64,000 nt of DNA from Porphyra umbilicalis. Its lineage: Eukaryota; Rhodophyta; Bangiophyceae; Bangiales; Bangiaceae. A program made the translations under genes and the position numbers. Below the pieces are notes generated by a model. The model worked only from the letters and a program-made list of their open reading frames with translations, was not told the origin of the DNA and ran no database searches. Positions 21,536 to 32,516 of the stretch are shown here, piece after piece. Location: NCBI GenBank assembly GCA_002049455.2, contig KV918777.1, positions 1 through 64,000 of the forward strand. The letters are read 5' to 3'. Within the stretch, counting starts at the first letter, position 1; each line of letters starts with the position of its first letter.

Positions 21536-22287
21536 TCCCCCCCCCCCTCTGCTGTCCCCCCCCGCTGCTGCATCTCCCCCGCTGCTGCACCCTCCCCCGC
21601 TGCTGCTCCCCCCCACCTCTGTTACTTCCCCCCCACCGTGGCTGGTCCCCCTCACCGCCGCTGGTCCCCCCCACCGCCCATGTGTCCCCCACCGCCGCTG
21701 CCTCCCCCGATCGCCACTGCTTTCCCTCTCCACCGCGGCTCTCCTGCCGACCGCCCACGCGTCGGGGTCGCCGCCGCCGACCGCCAGCGGGGGCGGTCGC
21801 CAGCGGCGGGGCGGCGGCCAGGGGTAGTGGCGGCGGCCGGAAGCGCGGGCAGCGGCCAGGGGTGGGGGCGGCGGCCAGCGGCGGGGGAGGTGCCCGGCAG
21901 CGCGGGAGGCCGCCAAGTGCGGGGTCGGCGACCAGGGGCTGGGGTCGTGGCCGGCAGCGCGGGCGGCCGCCAAGGGCGGGGGGGTCGCCCAGAGGCGGGG
22001 TGGCTGGCTGGCCGCGCGGTCGGCTGCCGGCAGCAAGGGTGCCGCCCGGCGGTGGGGAGGTGGCTAGCGGCGGGGGCGGCGCCAGCAGTGGGAGCGACAG
22101 CCAGTGGCACGGCCAACAGCTGGGGGGGGTGGTCAGCTGCAGAAGCGCGCGAGTAGCAACTGCGGCTACCGAGGGGGAGGGAGAGACAGCCAGTTCCCCC
22201 CCCCCGCTCGCCAGAAGCAAAGTTTTGCTTCGTGTTTGAGATGCTCAGATACTATCTCACGTGAGCCCGCTTTCTTCTGCAAAGGTA
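21536..22287. other. Intergenic low-complexity GC sequence
   Basis: Decayed continuation of the minisatellite and GGC/GCC-rich sequence. No gene is supportable. Confidence 0.35.
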
Positions 22288-22419
22288 CAGCCGTTCTCCC
22301 AGAAATCCCGCACTCCAACATTTGCAAAAGAGTGTCCAATCGGCCTCTATGACCCCGCAGAGGCCGATTTGGAACTATTTTGCAACAGTTGCAGTGCGGG
22401 ATTTTTGGGAGAACGGCTG
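22288..22419. mobile_element. 132-bp foldback MITE, copy 1
   Basis: A nearly perfect palindrome: CAGCCGTTCTCCC...GGGAGAACGGCTG, with GCAAAAGAGT and AGGCCGATTT arms and a short loop near 22350-22356. TA flanks both ends (22286-22287, 22420-22421), so it inserts at TA like Tc1/mariner-type MITEs. It has the same length as the copy at 42896-43027. Confidence 0.85.
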
Positions 22420-23386
22420 TAGCAAGATTTTTCCACATGAACAGTCCACTATGGATAGTATTATCTTCCCAACCGTCGGCCCGTACGGACCTCTGCCTTC
22501 CCAGTTACACGTGCATGTGCACACCAGCCTCATCAACACGAGTGTGCTCGTTGTGGTCTCGCATGACATGGCCGCATGGAGCACCCCGATTGTGTGCCGT
22601 TCGAACCTAGAGCTGAGTCATTTTGTTGGACACAGCCTCCGCGGCAACGTCGATTCTCTGGCAAGGCGGCCTCCGACAAGGCGGAGCCCTTTGCAGCCGG
22701 TGCTGAGTGCACCGCTGGACATCGAGAGGTGGCGGATGAGATGACGGCCACGCCACGCACCATGTCGTATGGCACACGAGCCACTGCTGTGACTGCTGCA
22801 CTCTTCCCCGACGCATGGTGGTCGAGGTCTACCTGTCGCGTCGCACTTGTGCTTTCTGCGGTGCACGGCAGCAGCGTTGTTTTCGTTTCTCAGTAGCCGC
22901 GTACTTGTGCTGCGTGAGGGTCCATCCGTGAGGTACAAAGATCCAACGAATGTGGGAACGGGTTTGTTTGCTCAGTCCATCAACAACGGGCTGTTGTGTA
23001 TTTTCTCAGTCTACTGTATCAGAACGGCAGGGTGATCACGGGTCCAAAGCCAGGGAAAAAGGAGGAAAAAAGAGTCGCGCGCGCACTGCAGCAGCAGACG
23101 TACGGTGGCGTGCGCTGCGGGGCTGCTGAGCTGCCCTGCGTTGCGGCGCGCGTTCGTGGTGCGGCGCGGTCATCGGTCGGTGTACGTGGGAGCGGAGAGA
23201 GCAAGCGAGGAAAAGAGCAAAAAGAGAAAAAACGAAAAAAAAAGGGACAGACAGACAAGCTTGGGCGCGCGCCGTCCTCCTCCTCATCGTCACCATTGCC
23301 GCCGTCGTCGTCGTCGTCGTCGTCGTCACCGTCGACGACACAAACACTGACGATGCGCTTCTGGCACCCAGCACGCGTGCACGAAA
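22420..23386. other. Intergenic, no gene recognised
   Basis: Mixed sequence with short ORFs; a GTC-rich microsatellite lies near 23300-23330, downstream of the kinase gene. Confidence 0.35.
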
Positions 23387-24242
23387 TCATGACGGGCGAC
23401 CATCGCCGTGTGTGGCGACGACCGCATTCATGACCGCCAGTAGTTGCCACGACGACGGACGGGCGTCGACGTCAAGCGCTAGGGCAGATTGGCCAAGCTG
23501 CTGTATATCGCCAAAGCCCGGTGGGGCCGCGTCGGGCCACTGCAGCTGCTTGCCGTCGAGAATGTCCAGTCGGATGTATCGAGGATGACCGACGTGACCC
23601 CACGCGTCCTTCCCCGTGACCAGTTCCCACGCGAGGATGCCCCATGACCACACGTCTGACATTGGTGTCCAAGGACTGCGCGAGCGCTGGGGCTCCCGAC
23701 CACGCAGCACCTCTGGGGCGGATATCGCCGGGGAGGTGCACACCTCTCGACACGGCCACGCCGCGACGCCAGGCACCCGCATGTAAATGCTGTTGAGGTC
23801 ACCAGGGATACGCAAGTCGCGCACCGTGCCCAAGTCTCCCAAACGTGCGACGGGCCGCGCCGAGTCGCAGGCGTGATGGTCTGCCATGGCACACAACCAA
23901 GAGTCGGGCGTCATGTGAAGCATCACGTTGCCCTTGTGGACGTCCCCATGCGCGTGCTGGTGCTTGTGTAGATATACCAAAGCGGAAGCCACGTCTCGGA
24001 GCACGCGAGCGGCAAATGCAGCCGGCAGCCGCGGAGCCTCCTCTCTGGCCCGGACGGGCGCCGTGGTCGCCTTTGTCATCGTCGTCGTCGTCGTCGTCAT
24101 CGTCGTCGTCAGTGTCGACGTTGACGTTGTCGTCATCGTCTGCGCGGCGAAACGGCTCGACGGCCGCGAGGTCATGCGGTCCGCTGCTGTCCGGAGCACC
24201 GTCAAGAGGCGGTCCTTAGAAGTGACAGCTGGCGCGGAGCGC

Positions 24243-24299
<57 letters not shown>

Positions 24300-24835
24300 G
24301 CTTCCGCTGCTGCTGCCTCTCTTCGAGTGTCGACAATGGCGTCGTGTAATGAGCCACCTTCCATAAACTCGAGCACGAGGACGCGCTTCCTATGTAGCGT
24401 CAGCGACCCAAAGCAGCGCAAAAGTGCTGGGTGGTTGAGATAGCCGTACAAGTATGCCTCCTTTCGAAGGAGCGACTCGGCAAAGACGGCAGAAGCGTTC
24501 TTGCTGCTGTGGTGCTTTACGTTGGCACACTTGAGGGCGACCTTGATGTCCGCGCCGCGTGTACCGGTACCCGCCGGGTCGCGAAACATGCCCACAGCGA
24601 TGGTGCCGAAAGCGCCGACCCCGACGGAGCGTCGGCGGGTCATCTGCACAGACGACGCTGGAAGGTCTGTGGCGACGACGGCGGCAGCGGCTGCTGCGCC
24701 GCCGCCGCCGCCGCCGCCTCCCCCGCCGCCGCCGCCGCCCCCGCCGCCGCCGCCGTCACAGCAATCGTTGACGGCTCCGTCTCGCGCAGTAACCAAAGGC
24801 GTGGCACCACACGAGAGCGTGCAGCGGGCCACCAT
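23387..24835 (-). CDS. Protein kinase domain protein
   Basis: A eukaryotic protein kinase. Visible in order: glycine loop GVGAFGTIAVG, the lysine in VALKCA, the alpha-C glutamate in LLRKEAYLYGYL, hinge VLVLEFMEGGSLHD, catalytic loop HGDVHKGNVML (Asp and Asn kept, the usual Arg replaced by Gly), DLG in place of DFG (RLGDLGTVR), SAPEVL for APE, and SDVWSWGILAWELVTG. These features fit the tyrosine-kinase-like group, presumed Ser/Thr specificity. A poly-Ala and Thr-rich insert (from the GCA repeat at 24245-24300) separates N-lobe and C-lobe, and a poly-Gly tract precedes the kinase. The first in-frame ATG is at 24835; upstream the frame opens only from a GTG at 25021 through a GGCA microsatellite, so I choose the ATG. 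Intronless, about 482 residues. Confidence 0.85.
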
Positions 24836-24954
24836 TGATCGGGACGAGCAATCGACAAAGAACCGTCCGTGTTGGTGACGACGTGCAGCGTGAGCGCCAG
24901 CACAAGAGCCCGCTCCAGAGATGGAGAGGGAAACAAGCGCCAGGCAGGCCAGGG

Positions 24955-25016
24955 CAGGCAGACGGGCAGACAGGCAGGCGGGCAGGCAGGCAGGCGGGCA
25001 GGCGGGCAGGCGGGCA
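24955..25016. repeat. GGCA/GGCG tetranucleotide microsatellite
   Basis: Repeated GGCAGGCGGGCA words upstream of the kinase start. Translated on the minus strand it gives an artificial Cys/Pro/Leu-rich leader. Confidence 0.75.
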
Positions 25017-25424
25017 GCCACCCGCGCACACGTGGATTCAAAACGGACGGCGCGTGATCGGCAAGGTGATTTCGGAAAACGCCAAGTATCCTAGCCGTCG
25101 GTTGCAAGGAAAGCTGCGCCGTGATGAAAACAATCGGGGGGCACGTCCCGTCCCGTGCGCGCGCCAGATTCCGGATGTGCACGAAAGCAGCACGCGGGAG
25201 ACTCGTTGGTCCACTTGTGGTCCACGCCGCCGGCATTGTACGGCTGTCCGCGGGCACCGCCGCGCCGTGCGACGCACGCACCCGCCCCCCCACTCGTCCT
25301 GGCCGTTCCCCCCGCGCCCACCCCCCTCCCCCCACGCCCTCCGACGACTCTTGGTCGTGCGCGCCACGCACGACTTGGGGGGGTGCTGGCGGCGTGCTGT
25401 TCGTGTCTTGGAACACCGCCTCGC

Positions 25425-25927
25425 ATGGAGCCGGCGGAGCAGCTGATGCGCGCTGCTAATGCCAAGGCGGACGACGGGGTTGGGTACGCACTCGGCGTCG
25501 CGGGAGGCGCGCTGCTCGACGAGATGAACAGCAGCGGCCCGTCTGATGCCCATGATCGCACAAGGAGGTGGGCCGTGCGAATGAGGCGCACCCACCGGCT
25601 TACTTTGACGAGCACTCCGACGAAGAAGACAACATTGCGGATGTCTGCGAACCGTCGTCGGAGCCCGATCCGGTGCTGTGTGCGGTGCTGGTCGGCGATG
25701 CACGTCGCATTGCTGCGCTACTCGAGCTGGGGTGCAGCTGGAAAGGCCGGACGTGGCGTCGTCGCGGGGCTTTGCACTTGGCGGCGCGCTGTGGGTCGGT
25801 CGCGATGGTTCGGGTGCTACTCGGTAGCGGTTGTAGCGCGGACGGCGCGCCAGACCTCTACGGCCACTCGTCGCTACACCTCGCGGCGCGGACTGGGCAC
25901 CTCGCCGTTGCGCGGGTGTTCATCTGA
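25425..25927 (+). CDS. Short ankyrin-repeat protein, possible frame change
   Basis: The clear part (25568-25927) has an acidic stretch (FDEHSDEEDN) followed by two to three ankyrin units: PVLCAVLVGDARRIAALLEL, RGALHLAARCGSVAMVRVLL and HSSLHLAARTGHLAVARVF. It stops abruptly in the third unit, so it is a very short protein or a truncated one. The ATG at 25425 opens another frame with reasonable composition (MEPAEQLMRAANAKADDG...) that would need a one-base shift near 25560; the ATG at 25568 is the alternative start. It is probably a fragment of the ankyrin family seen in full at 37125-40349. Confidence 0.55.
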
Positions 25928-26198
25928 CCCATGTACAACAACTCCGTCCTCAACTTTGGTTTAACAAAACTATATTCATCCCTACTATGGTGCGTGTCCC
26001 AAAATCGGCCATCGCGGTTTTTTCCTTTTTTCTCGGCCCACTGGCCTTCTGCAGTGGTCACGCCAACACCGGCGGCGGCAGCAGCAGCACCTCCCCCCCC
26101 GCGCCGACCGCCGCGCCAAACCGTACCGAGCCACCCTCCCCGAGAGAAAGCGTCGCCGTCGTCGCCGCCCGCGGCCGCGGCCACGCGGCCGTACTTGT

Positions 26199-27574
26199 TC
26201 ACAAGGGCGGCGGCGGATTTGCCGCCGCCGCGGTCGCCGCCGTCGTCGTCGTCGTTGTCTCCGGCCGATTGGCCTGCGAAAGGGCGGCCCACATCGGGGC
26301 GGCGGGCGGATCGGCCGGCCTCGCCGGCAGAGCCTTGCACGAGCGGAGAGGGGGCGGCAGGCTGCCGAGCGCCTGCCCCCCCCCCCGCCGAGCACCGCGC
26401 CGCCGGCGAGGCCGCACTAGGGTCCACTCGCCGGCAGGGCTTACCGCGGCGGTGGTGGCGGGAGGGTGTCCTCCCGCTGGTGGGACGGAGCCATTTTGGT
26501 GGGGGCACCGGGCTCCCCACCGCCCGGTGGCACCCCACTCCCCCCCAGCACCCGCCCGCACCAGCGGCAGCACCCCCCACAACCACCCCCGCAGTCCCCG
26601 ACGCGCGCGCGTCCCCGCCAGCGGCGAGGGCGGCGCCTGTGGCGCGACCACTCGCCGACGGGGCATGGGCCGGGGGCGTGGGACCCCCGCGCGCTGGCAT
26701 GCGCAGCGGTGGGTCCCCCCCCCCTCCACCCAGAGCCCCCCCGGCAGAGCCGCACCCCAAAGCCACCCCCGCCGCAACACCCCCCGCCCCCCCGACAGAC
26801 CGCCCACCGACAGGAAGAGCACCGCCAGAACGAGAACGAGGGGAAGAACCGGCACCGCCGCCGCGCGCACCGACACCGCCGCCGACCGACCCGACCGCCC
26901 GAGCAGCAGCACCGCCAGCACCGCCAGCGACAGCAGCGCCACGCCCGACCGCACCACCAGCACCCCCACCGCCGGCACCAACACCAACAGCCGCGACACC
27001 GCCGGCCGCCGCGGCGGCCGGGACCGGAACACCGCCCCCCCCTCGGGGGGGCGCGACGCACGGCGCTGCCGCCAGACCGCCCCCCGTAGGGAGCGCGGCG
27101 ACGAGGGGACGCAGGCCGGCCGGCGCATCAGCACGACCGGCGGGGTCCCCCGCCGAAAAAACACCGCCAATGTGCGGGGGGGGGAGGGGAAGACACTTCC
27201 ACCCATCCCCCCGAGGGTCCCCCGAGGGGACGGGTGGAGGTGTCTTCTCCTCCCCCCCCCGCACATTGGCGGTGTTTTTTCGGCCCCGAGGGGGGAGCCC
27301 GCAGCACGGCGACCAGAGGAGGGACGGGGCACGACCCCCGCTCTCACCCCCGTCGGAGGGGTGCGGTGGTCGGCGGCAAGACCGCGCCGCCGACCACCAC
27401 AAACGCCGGCACCCGATTGGACCGAATCGCGTCAAATACGCGAGAAAAGAATTGCATCCTCGCCGACTGCGACAGCGTCGCGATCGCGACGTTGATCGCC
27501 GCCGCGAACGCCGCCCCCACGGCCTCCTCCGCGGCCCGATCCGCGATCCGCGTCCATAGCGGCCCCCCCGCCAA
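26199..27574 (-). CDS. Doubtful membrane-protein gene carrying a foldback insertion
   Basis: Low confidence. On the minus strand, 27344-27574 gives an amphipathic alpha-helical segment (AAEEAVGAAFAAAINVAIAT) and FVVVGGAVLPP. Further on (about 26780-27010) one frame encodes two strongly hydrophobic helices, around LLVLVPAVGVLVV and VLPLVLVLAVLFLS, with the CTG/GTG codon preference of the other genes here. Between them sits a 131-bp palindrome. No ATG opens the first segment and frames change, so this may be a relic. The opposite strand has long Pro-rich frames that cannot be excluded. I do not recognise a family. Confidence 0.25.
27153..27283. repeat. 131-bp foldback sequence
   Basis: CCGAAAAAACACCGCCAATG at the left pairs with CATTGGCGGTGTTTTTTCGG at the right, and the G-rich and GAAGACAC arms also pair, leaving a small loop near 27215. 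It is probably a MITE or other foldback element. Only one copy is seen in the window. Confidence 0.75.
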
Positions 27575-27658
27575 ACCGAAGCGGTAGGGGGGTGTCCCCC
27601 CCCCCGCACCCGCCAGTCACGAAAAAAGCACACGCAGGGCGCCCGAACACACCACAAC

Positions 27659-27730
27659 TACGCCGGCGGGGAATCGAACCCCGGTCCATCGCATGGGAAG
27701 CGATGATGATTACCACTACACTACCGGCGT
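27659..27730 (-). tRNA. tRNA-Gly(CCC)
   Basis: All arms fold: acceptor ACGCCGG/CCGGCGT (7 bp), D-arm GTGTAGTGGTAATCATC, anticodon stem ATCGC/GCGAT with loop TTCCCAT (anticodon CCC), T-arm CGGGG-TTCGATT-CCCCG and discriminator A. No CCA is encoded and there is no intron, as in eukaryotic nuclear tRNAs. It closely follows the eukaryotic tRNA-Gly(CCC) consensus and contains GGTTCGATTCC as B box. Confidence 0.95.
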
Positions 27731-28522
27731 AACTTGCTGATGACCACACGGTATGTCGCGTTTACTTAAACCAAAAGGTTTTAATGGACGAGAGATTCTG
27801 ATTCAGCTCGTGGTGAAGAAAAGTGGCCCTCGTGGACTGCAATGCAGGACTTGCGACTCATACATCTTGTACAATATAATGACAGATGTCATCTGTCTTT
27901 TAAATATGTCTATGTGCATATGTAAGAAACGGGAATGCACAGTACAGAAATCGTTTGTACATTTTGTGCTGAGGATTCTTGCTCTTGCGTACCTACAGTA
28001 TGCTGTCAGAATAATCTGCCTGAAGGGATAAGAGCAGGAACAGACAAGAGCACATCACTGTGTCCCGCTGTTGCGCGGACTGTGACAGGACTATGGTCGC
28101 ATCACCCCGATGGAGTGTTCATGGCAGGCCTCGGCGCTTCCGCGGGGGTGCAGAGGTCATCCGACTGAATCACACCACGCTGTCCCTTGCAAGGCTCCCA
28201 TCTCTGGCAGCCAGCAACACAGCTAGATTCGCTTCCACCGTGACCCAAGCGCGCGGTCATGCTCTCCGACACATACCCACAGTGGGCGGACGCCACCTCC
28301 TATCGTCAAAGTCGCCCTTCAAGTAGCCATACTGTTGTCACAAGGGGAACGCGCACTGCAGAAGCCTGCCAGCCTCATGGCGGGGCGCCTACCCTTTTGG
28401 TGGTGTCACCACAGCGCCCCAGAGACGGCGACGAGTGCTCAGTGTCGAGCACGCATGCCCAGCTAGACCCCACCCGATTTGTCATTCAGAGCACCCCACG
28501 CAGCGCGCCCCGGCGCCGACCG
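27731..28522. other. Intergenic between tRNA and phytochelatin synthase
   Basis: AT-richer than its surroundings up to about 28030, then mixed. No gene or repeat is recognised. Confidence 0.4.
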
Positions 28523-29395
28523 TCACCCCCTTCCCCCCAGCGTCAGCGCCACGCACCCCCGACTCCGCCCCGACCCCTTATCCACCGTCGCCGCCGCCGC
28601 CGCAAGCACCCCCGTCGGTACCCACACTGGCCCCGTCGCTGGCCACACGTCCATGACCAGCAGCCGGTCGGTCGGCGGGTGCCACGCCGCCACCGGACTA
28701 ATGTGGCCGCCGAGGGCGTCGCCCTGCCCGGCAGCACGCATCTCATAGTTGACGAGTAGCGCCGCCGCGTCGCAGGCGGCGTTGCGCAGGGCGGCGGGCC
28801 AGCCACCCCAACCGTCCGTGTCCGCGTCAGCGTACGTAACCGTAACTGTGAGGGAGTCGGGGAAGGGGGACCGCGGGCCCGGGGGGGGGGGGTGCGGAGG
28901 GGGTATCCCCGCGGGGGTGATGGTTGCGGAGAGGAGGGCCCCCAGCTGGGCTAACGTCATGCCCCGCGCGTCGACCGCCTCGCCCGTCACGCCGGCAGTG
29001 GTAGCGGCAGCGACGGCCAGGTGCAGGGGTGATCGTACCGGCGGTGACGGTGGGGGCGGTGACGGTGGCGGCGGCGACGGCGGTGGCAGAGGAGGTGGGG
29101 GTGGCCCGCCACCACCACTACCACTGTCCGTGCCGGGCATACCAACACCGCCATTCCCGGCATTGCCGGCGGCCGCGTCAAACCACCCGTCCTCGGCAAA
29201 GACCTCCGCCCCCGCGAGCGTGTTGAGTACGACCGCCGCGGAGCGCAAGCCGCAGCGGCGGCGGTGCACTTGTGGCGCCCAGTAGGGTGCCAACCGGCTG
29301 TATGTGCAGGTGCCAGCGTCGGTAGCGGCGGCGAGCAGCGCTTGGCCGTCGGGGGTGGCCAGGGGGATGAGCGTGCCGTCGGTGTAGCCCGACAT
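28523..29395 (-). CDS. Phytochelatin synthase-like (glutathione gamma-glutamylcysteinyltransferase)
   Basis: A 290-residue papain-like enzyme that would join gamma-Glu-Cys units from glutathione to make metal-chelating phytochelatins, or act as a glutathione peptidase. The family pattern is clear: SRLAPYWAPQVHRRRCGLRS with catalytic Cys48 followed by AVVLNTLAG, VNYEMRAAGQGDALGGHISP with His231, and LLVMDVWPATGPVWVPT with Asp249, then RSRGCVAL. Usual domain length is about 220 residues; the excess is a Pro/Gly-rich insert at residues 92-120 and another at 162-178. The FKYPPHW motif usual after the Asp is reduced to a single Trp. The ATG at 29395 is clean and there is no intron. Probably a cytosolic metal-tolerance enzyme. 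Confidence 0.85.
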   Translation of the reverse strand: MSGYTDGTLIPLATPDGQALLAAATDAGTCTYSRLAPYWAPQVHRRRCGLRSAAVVLNTLAGAEVFAEDGWFDAAAGNAGNGGVGMPGTDSGSGGGGPPPPPLPPPSPPPPSPPPPSPPVRSPLHLAVAAATTAGVTGEAVDARGMTLAQLGALLSATITPAGIPPPHPPPPGPRSPFPDSLTVTVTYADADTDGWGGWPAALRNAACDAAALLVNYEMRAAGQGDALGGHISPVAAWHPPTDRLLVMDVWPATGPVWVPTGVLAAAAATVDKGSGRSRGCVALTLGGRG

Positions 29396-30195
29396 GGTGG
29401 AAGGGAGTGAGACAGCTACAGGCGGCAGAGCGGAGGCGTGGGACCAAGGACATTAACAGAAGGGGGGGGAGAGGTGGGGAGGGCTTGGCCGGTGTCAACC
29501 CCTGGAGACTGCGTGGGGAGAACCTGGGTGGGCAATGTGCAATTCATCATATCATACACTACAGTATTTACCAGGAAGAACGCCCGTCGAAGGCTTAGTT
29601 GAGGCTTGGGTGGGTGACTAAACGGTAGATGCGTGCAATTATCCAACCCCACAGATCACTATTGATCCAGGCCCTGTCGAGTGGAATGGGGTGACGGTTC
29701 GGGCGCGCATGCGCTTCGTGGCTGAGATTGCATGCGGGCCCAAGCCCCTCGAAGCCCAGCAGCCGCGCGCCGCCAATATGGAACCACGGGTTACGAGCGG
29801 TGCGGCGCACGGCGGTCTTCGTGGCGGCGGGACGACGAGTTTGCAGCCACGTCAGCTCCCGGCTGCGGATACCGTTGTTGGGGCGTGGCGCCTTTGGCAC
29901 CCCTGCGCCTACCTCCTGCACCTGCATGGCGCCCGCAACGCATTGGGTGTCGCACAAACCCGCCTACATCATTCTGGGTGCACCATCAGGACGCCACGAC
30001 TTCCTCTCCGGCCTCTACCATCCGGGTGTCTGACGCGGCCGCGTGTGACGAGTGTGAGTGGTGGTCACATCGGCGGGCACGGACGGCCGTCGGCAGTGCG
30101 GTCGGTGACCACGGCACCCCGTTTCCATCGCGGGGCTTGGCGGCGGCAGCGACGGTAGCGGCGGCTGTGGCCGCATCGGCAGCGGGTCGGCTCGG
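29396..30195. other. Divergent intergenic region between phytochelatin synthase and LtrA genes
   Basis: The two genes are transcribed away from each other, so both promoters should lie here. No clear TATA box is seen. Confidence 0.4.
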
Positions 30196-32195
30196 ATGGT
30201 GCGCTGGGGCGACGGTGTCGACCGCGTGTACGCGTGCTTCCCCACCTCCTACCTGCACCAACATCATGGCACACACCGGCAGCCGGTGGCGGCCGAAGAG
30301 GGCGAACACGACACCGTCAGCGAGTTTGGCAAGGGCCTCCCGACCCGCTACTATGACGAGCCACCCTCGTCTGACGAGGAAGCCGCGACCGCCGACGGCT
30401 CGACGGCCGATGACGGCGACGGCGACGGTGGCGGCGACGGCAACTCTTGCTTTGGACCGGTCCCACTTCGGCGGGTGCGCCGTGGCTTGTGGCGCCCCCG
30501 CCACCTCCGCCAGTACATCCAAGGCGGCACGCTGGTGCGGCAGAAAAAGACGCGCGTGGCGGGCCACTCGGAGCTCTTCTTCGACTTGATCATTGTCAGC
30601 TGCTTGGCGGCGCTCGGCCACCAGGCGCGGGACAAGTTTGGGGACAGCGGGGACCTGCAAAAGATCTTTTTGCTCTACACAGTCGTCTGGTTTTCGTGGC
30701 GCGACACGGTCTTTCTGATCAACGTCCTTGGCTCCGAGTCGGACCTACTCGAGACGGTCGCGACGCTGCTCATCATGCTGCCGCTGACGGGGATTGGCGT
30801 CGGCTCCCACGACTTGCTCACGTCCACCTCCACGGCCGTGCCCGCGTCGTGCTTTGTGAGCTTCCTCTTCATTTCCGTCGGGCTGCTGCTCGCGTCGCGT
30901 GCCACGCCGCCGCCCGTGCCGAGCGCCGACCCGGCGCCCAACCCCAACTTTGACGCGGCCGCCGCGTCCGACCTGTCCTCGTCGGTCGACGCCGAGGCGC
31001 CCGCAACGGCCACGTTTCCCTACCTGGTCATTGCCGCGGCCATCACGCTCGTCGCGGCGACGCCCTACCTCGCTGCCGCTTTTGTGTCGTCCAAGTCAGC
31101 GATTATCGGCTTGCTGTGGGCGGGGGTGGCGCTCAACTTTCCACGCGAGGCGCTCATGCAGTGGATTGCGACGCGGCGGGTGGTGGGGCGGCCCAACTTG
31201 GTCATTCCGGCGGTGAACATCGAGGCTTTGAGTGAGCGCTATGGGCTGTTGACGATCATTGTTACGGGGGAGAGCCTGCTGTCGATCCTGTTTGAGGCGA
31301 GCAGCGTGCTCACCGCCAACACGGACCGCGTGTCGGTGGTGCGGCTGTACGTGGCGTCGGCGTTTGGGTTGACCATTGCGTACAGCTTTTACAGGTATGT
31401 CGTCCCGACCCGCTCGCACGCTTGCTCCTCTACTTGTTGTGGTTTGCTGAGGGCTTTTGCATCATCATGCCTCTCTCGGGACCCCACCCACTAACAACCC
31501 CCTGGTCCGTTGGCCGCTTCTCGTGGCGCTACGCACCACCGCTTCAAAACCCTCTTGTCTTCCCTCTTCATAGCTGGTACTTTAGCGTCGACAATGAGCT
31601 GCTGCCCCACGGACGTCACGCCATCCGCTTCCACCGCTCCACCGCCATCATCTGGACGCACCTGCACCTGCTCTACCACGCGGCCATCCTCTTCACCGCC
31701 ACGGGCGTCGGGTTGGCCGTCCGCGCCGCGTCGCTGGTGCTCCCCCCCCCCGCATCCGCACTCGCAGTGGCCGTCCGCGCGGGCGGCGGCGCGCCCGAGA
31801 GCGACTTTGAGTCGGCCGCCCGTTGGGCCACGGTCCTCGCCTGGGCCGCCACCGCCATCCTATCGGCGCTCATTGGGGCAGCGCACCAGGGGGGCCCCCG
31901 CGCGTGGACGCGCCGCATTCGCCTGCCGCTGCGGGTGCTCACCGTCCTCGGCGTGGCCGTTGCCCTCGGCGTGGCGGGGCAGGAGCGCGTTGGGGCGTTG
32001 GCCCTCCTCGGCATCTTGGCCGCCGTCGGCCTCGGCTGCAGCCTCGTGGAGCAGGTGGCCGTGGCCGCCGACTGCGTCGGCCTCTTTCGTCGAGAAAATG
32101 GGGAGGAGGGGCAGTACGTGGGGCAACCCCGGGGGGTCGAGGCCAAGCATCGGGCGGCGCGGAGGCGGGAGAGTCAAGCGCCGAGCGACGTGTGA
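30196..32195 (+). CDS. Low-temperature-requirement A (LtrA) family membrane protein, two exons
   Basis: A multi-pass membrane protein of about 606 residues, joined 30196..31394 and 31574..32195. A cytosolic acidic N-terminus (DGDGDGGGDG) precedes the family signature HSELFFDLIIVSCLAALGH, then FSWRDTVFLINVLGSESDLL, and RYGLLTIIVTGESLLSILFE, the conserved LtrA block. The C-terminal exon carries the remaining hydrophobic helices (about nine or ten in all), with HGRHAIRFHRSTAIIWTHLH between them. The family was named from a Listeria cold-growth gene; its molecular role is not known. The first ATG is at 30196 and the frame is open throughout. The intron is phase 2. It converges on the Hint-domain gene. 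Confidence 0.85.
31395..31573 (+). other. Spliceosomal intron in the LtrA gene
   Basis: GTATGT donor after ..TTTTACAG and a pyrimidine-rich acceptor ..CTTCATAG; 179 bp. Removing it joins two hydrophobic-protein frames without a stop. It is the only convincing intron in the window. Confidence 0.8.
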
Positions 32196-32516
32196 AGGGG
32201 GGGGCGGGGGGGGGGGGGCGGGGGGAGGAGGAGGAGGAGGAAACGCATGCGCACCTCAACTGTTTATGCGGCTAGCGCCGGGCACCGGTTGGCATGGCAG
32301 CGTGTCGCGGCCGCCCCGCGCACCACGCTGCAGAGGGCGCCCGCCGCCACCCGAAACGCGAGCGCGGGCTGCCACTCGCTCGACGGGGCGCCCCGCACAC
32401 GGCTGGCCGGTGCGCCCGCCTCGCCTCCATCGCACGCCTCGTGCTTGCCCCACCCCCCCTCCCTCCTGCCGACCCCCGCTGCCATGGACGCCCCGCCCTT
32501 GGCCGACCGCCGCGCC

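Noticed and set aside
21041-22220. Gly/Ser/Arg-rich minus-strand ORFs of 331-346 codons
   Set aside because: A 19-bp tandem read in three frames gives the 19-residue period; not a protein gene.
25931-27559. 542-codon Pro-rich plus-strand ORF
   Set aside because: Low-complexity, spans a palindrome and has no domain; kept only as an alternative to the doubtful minus-strand gene.
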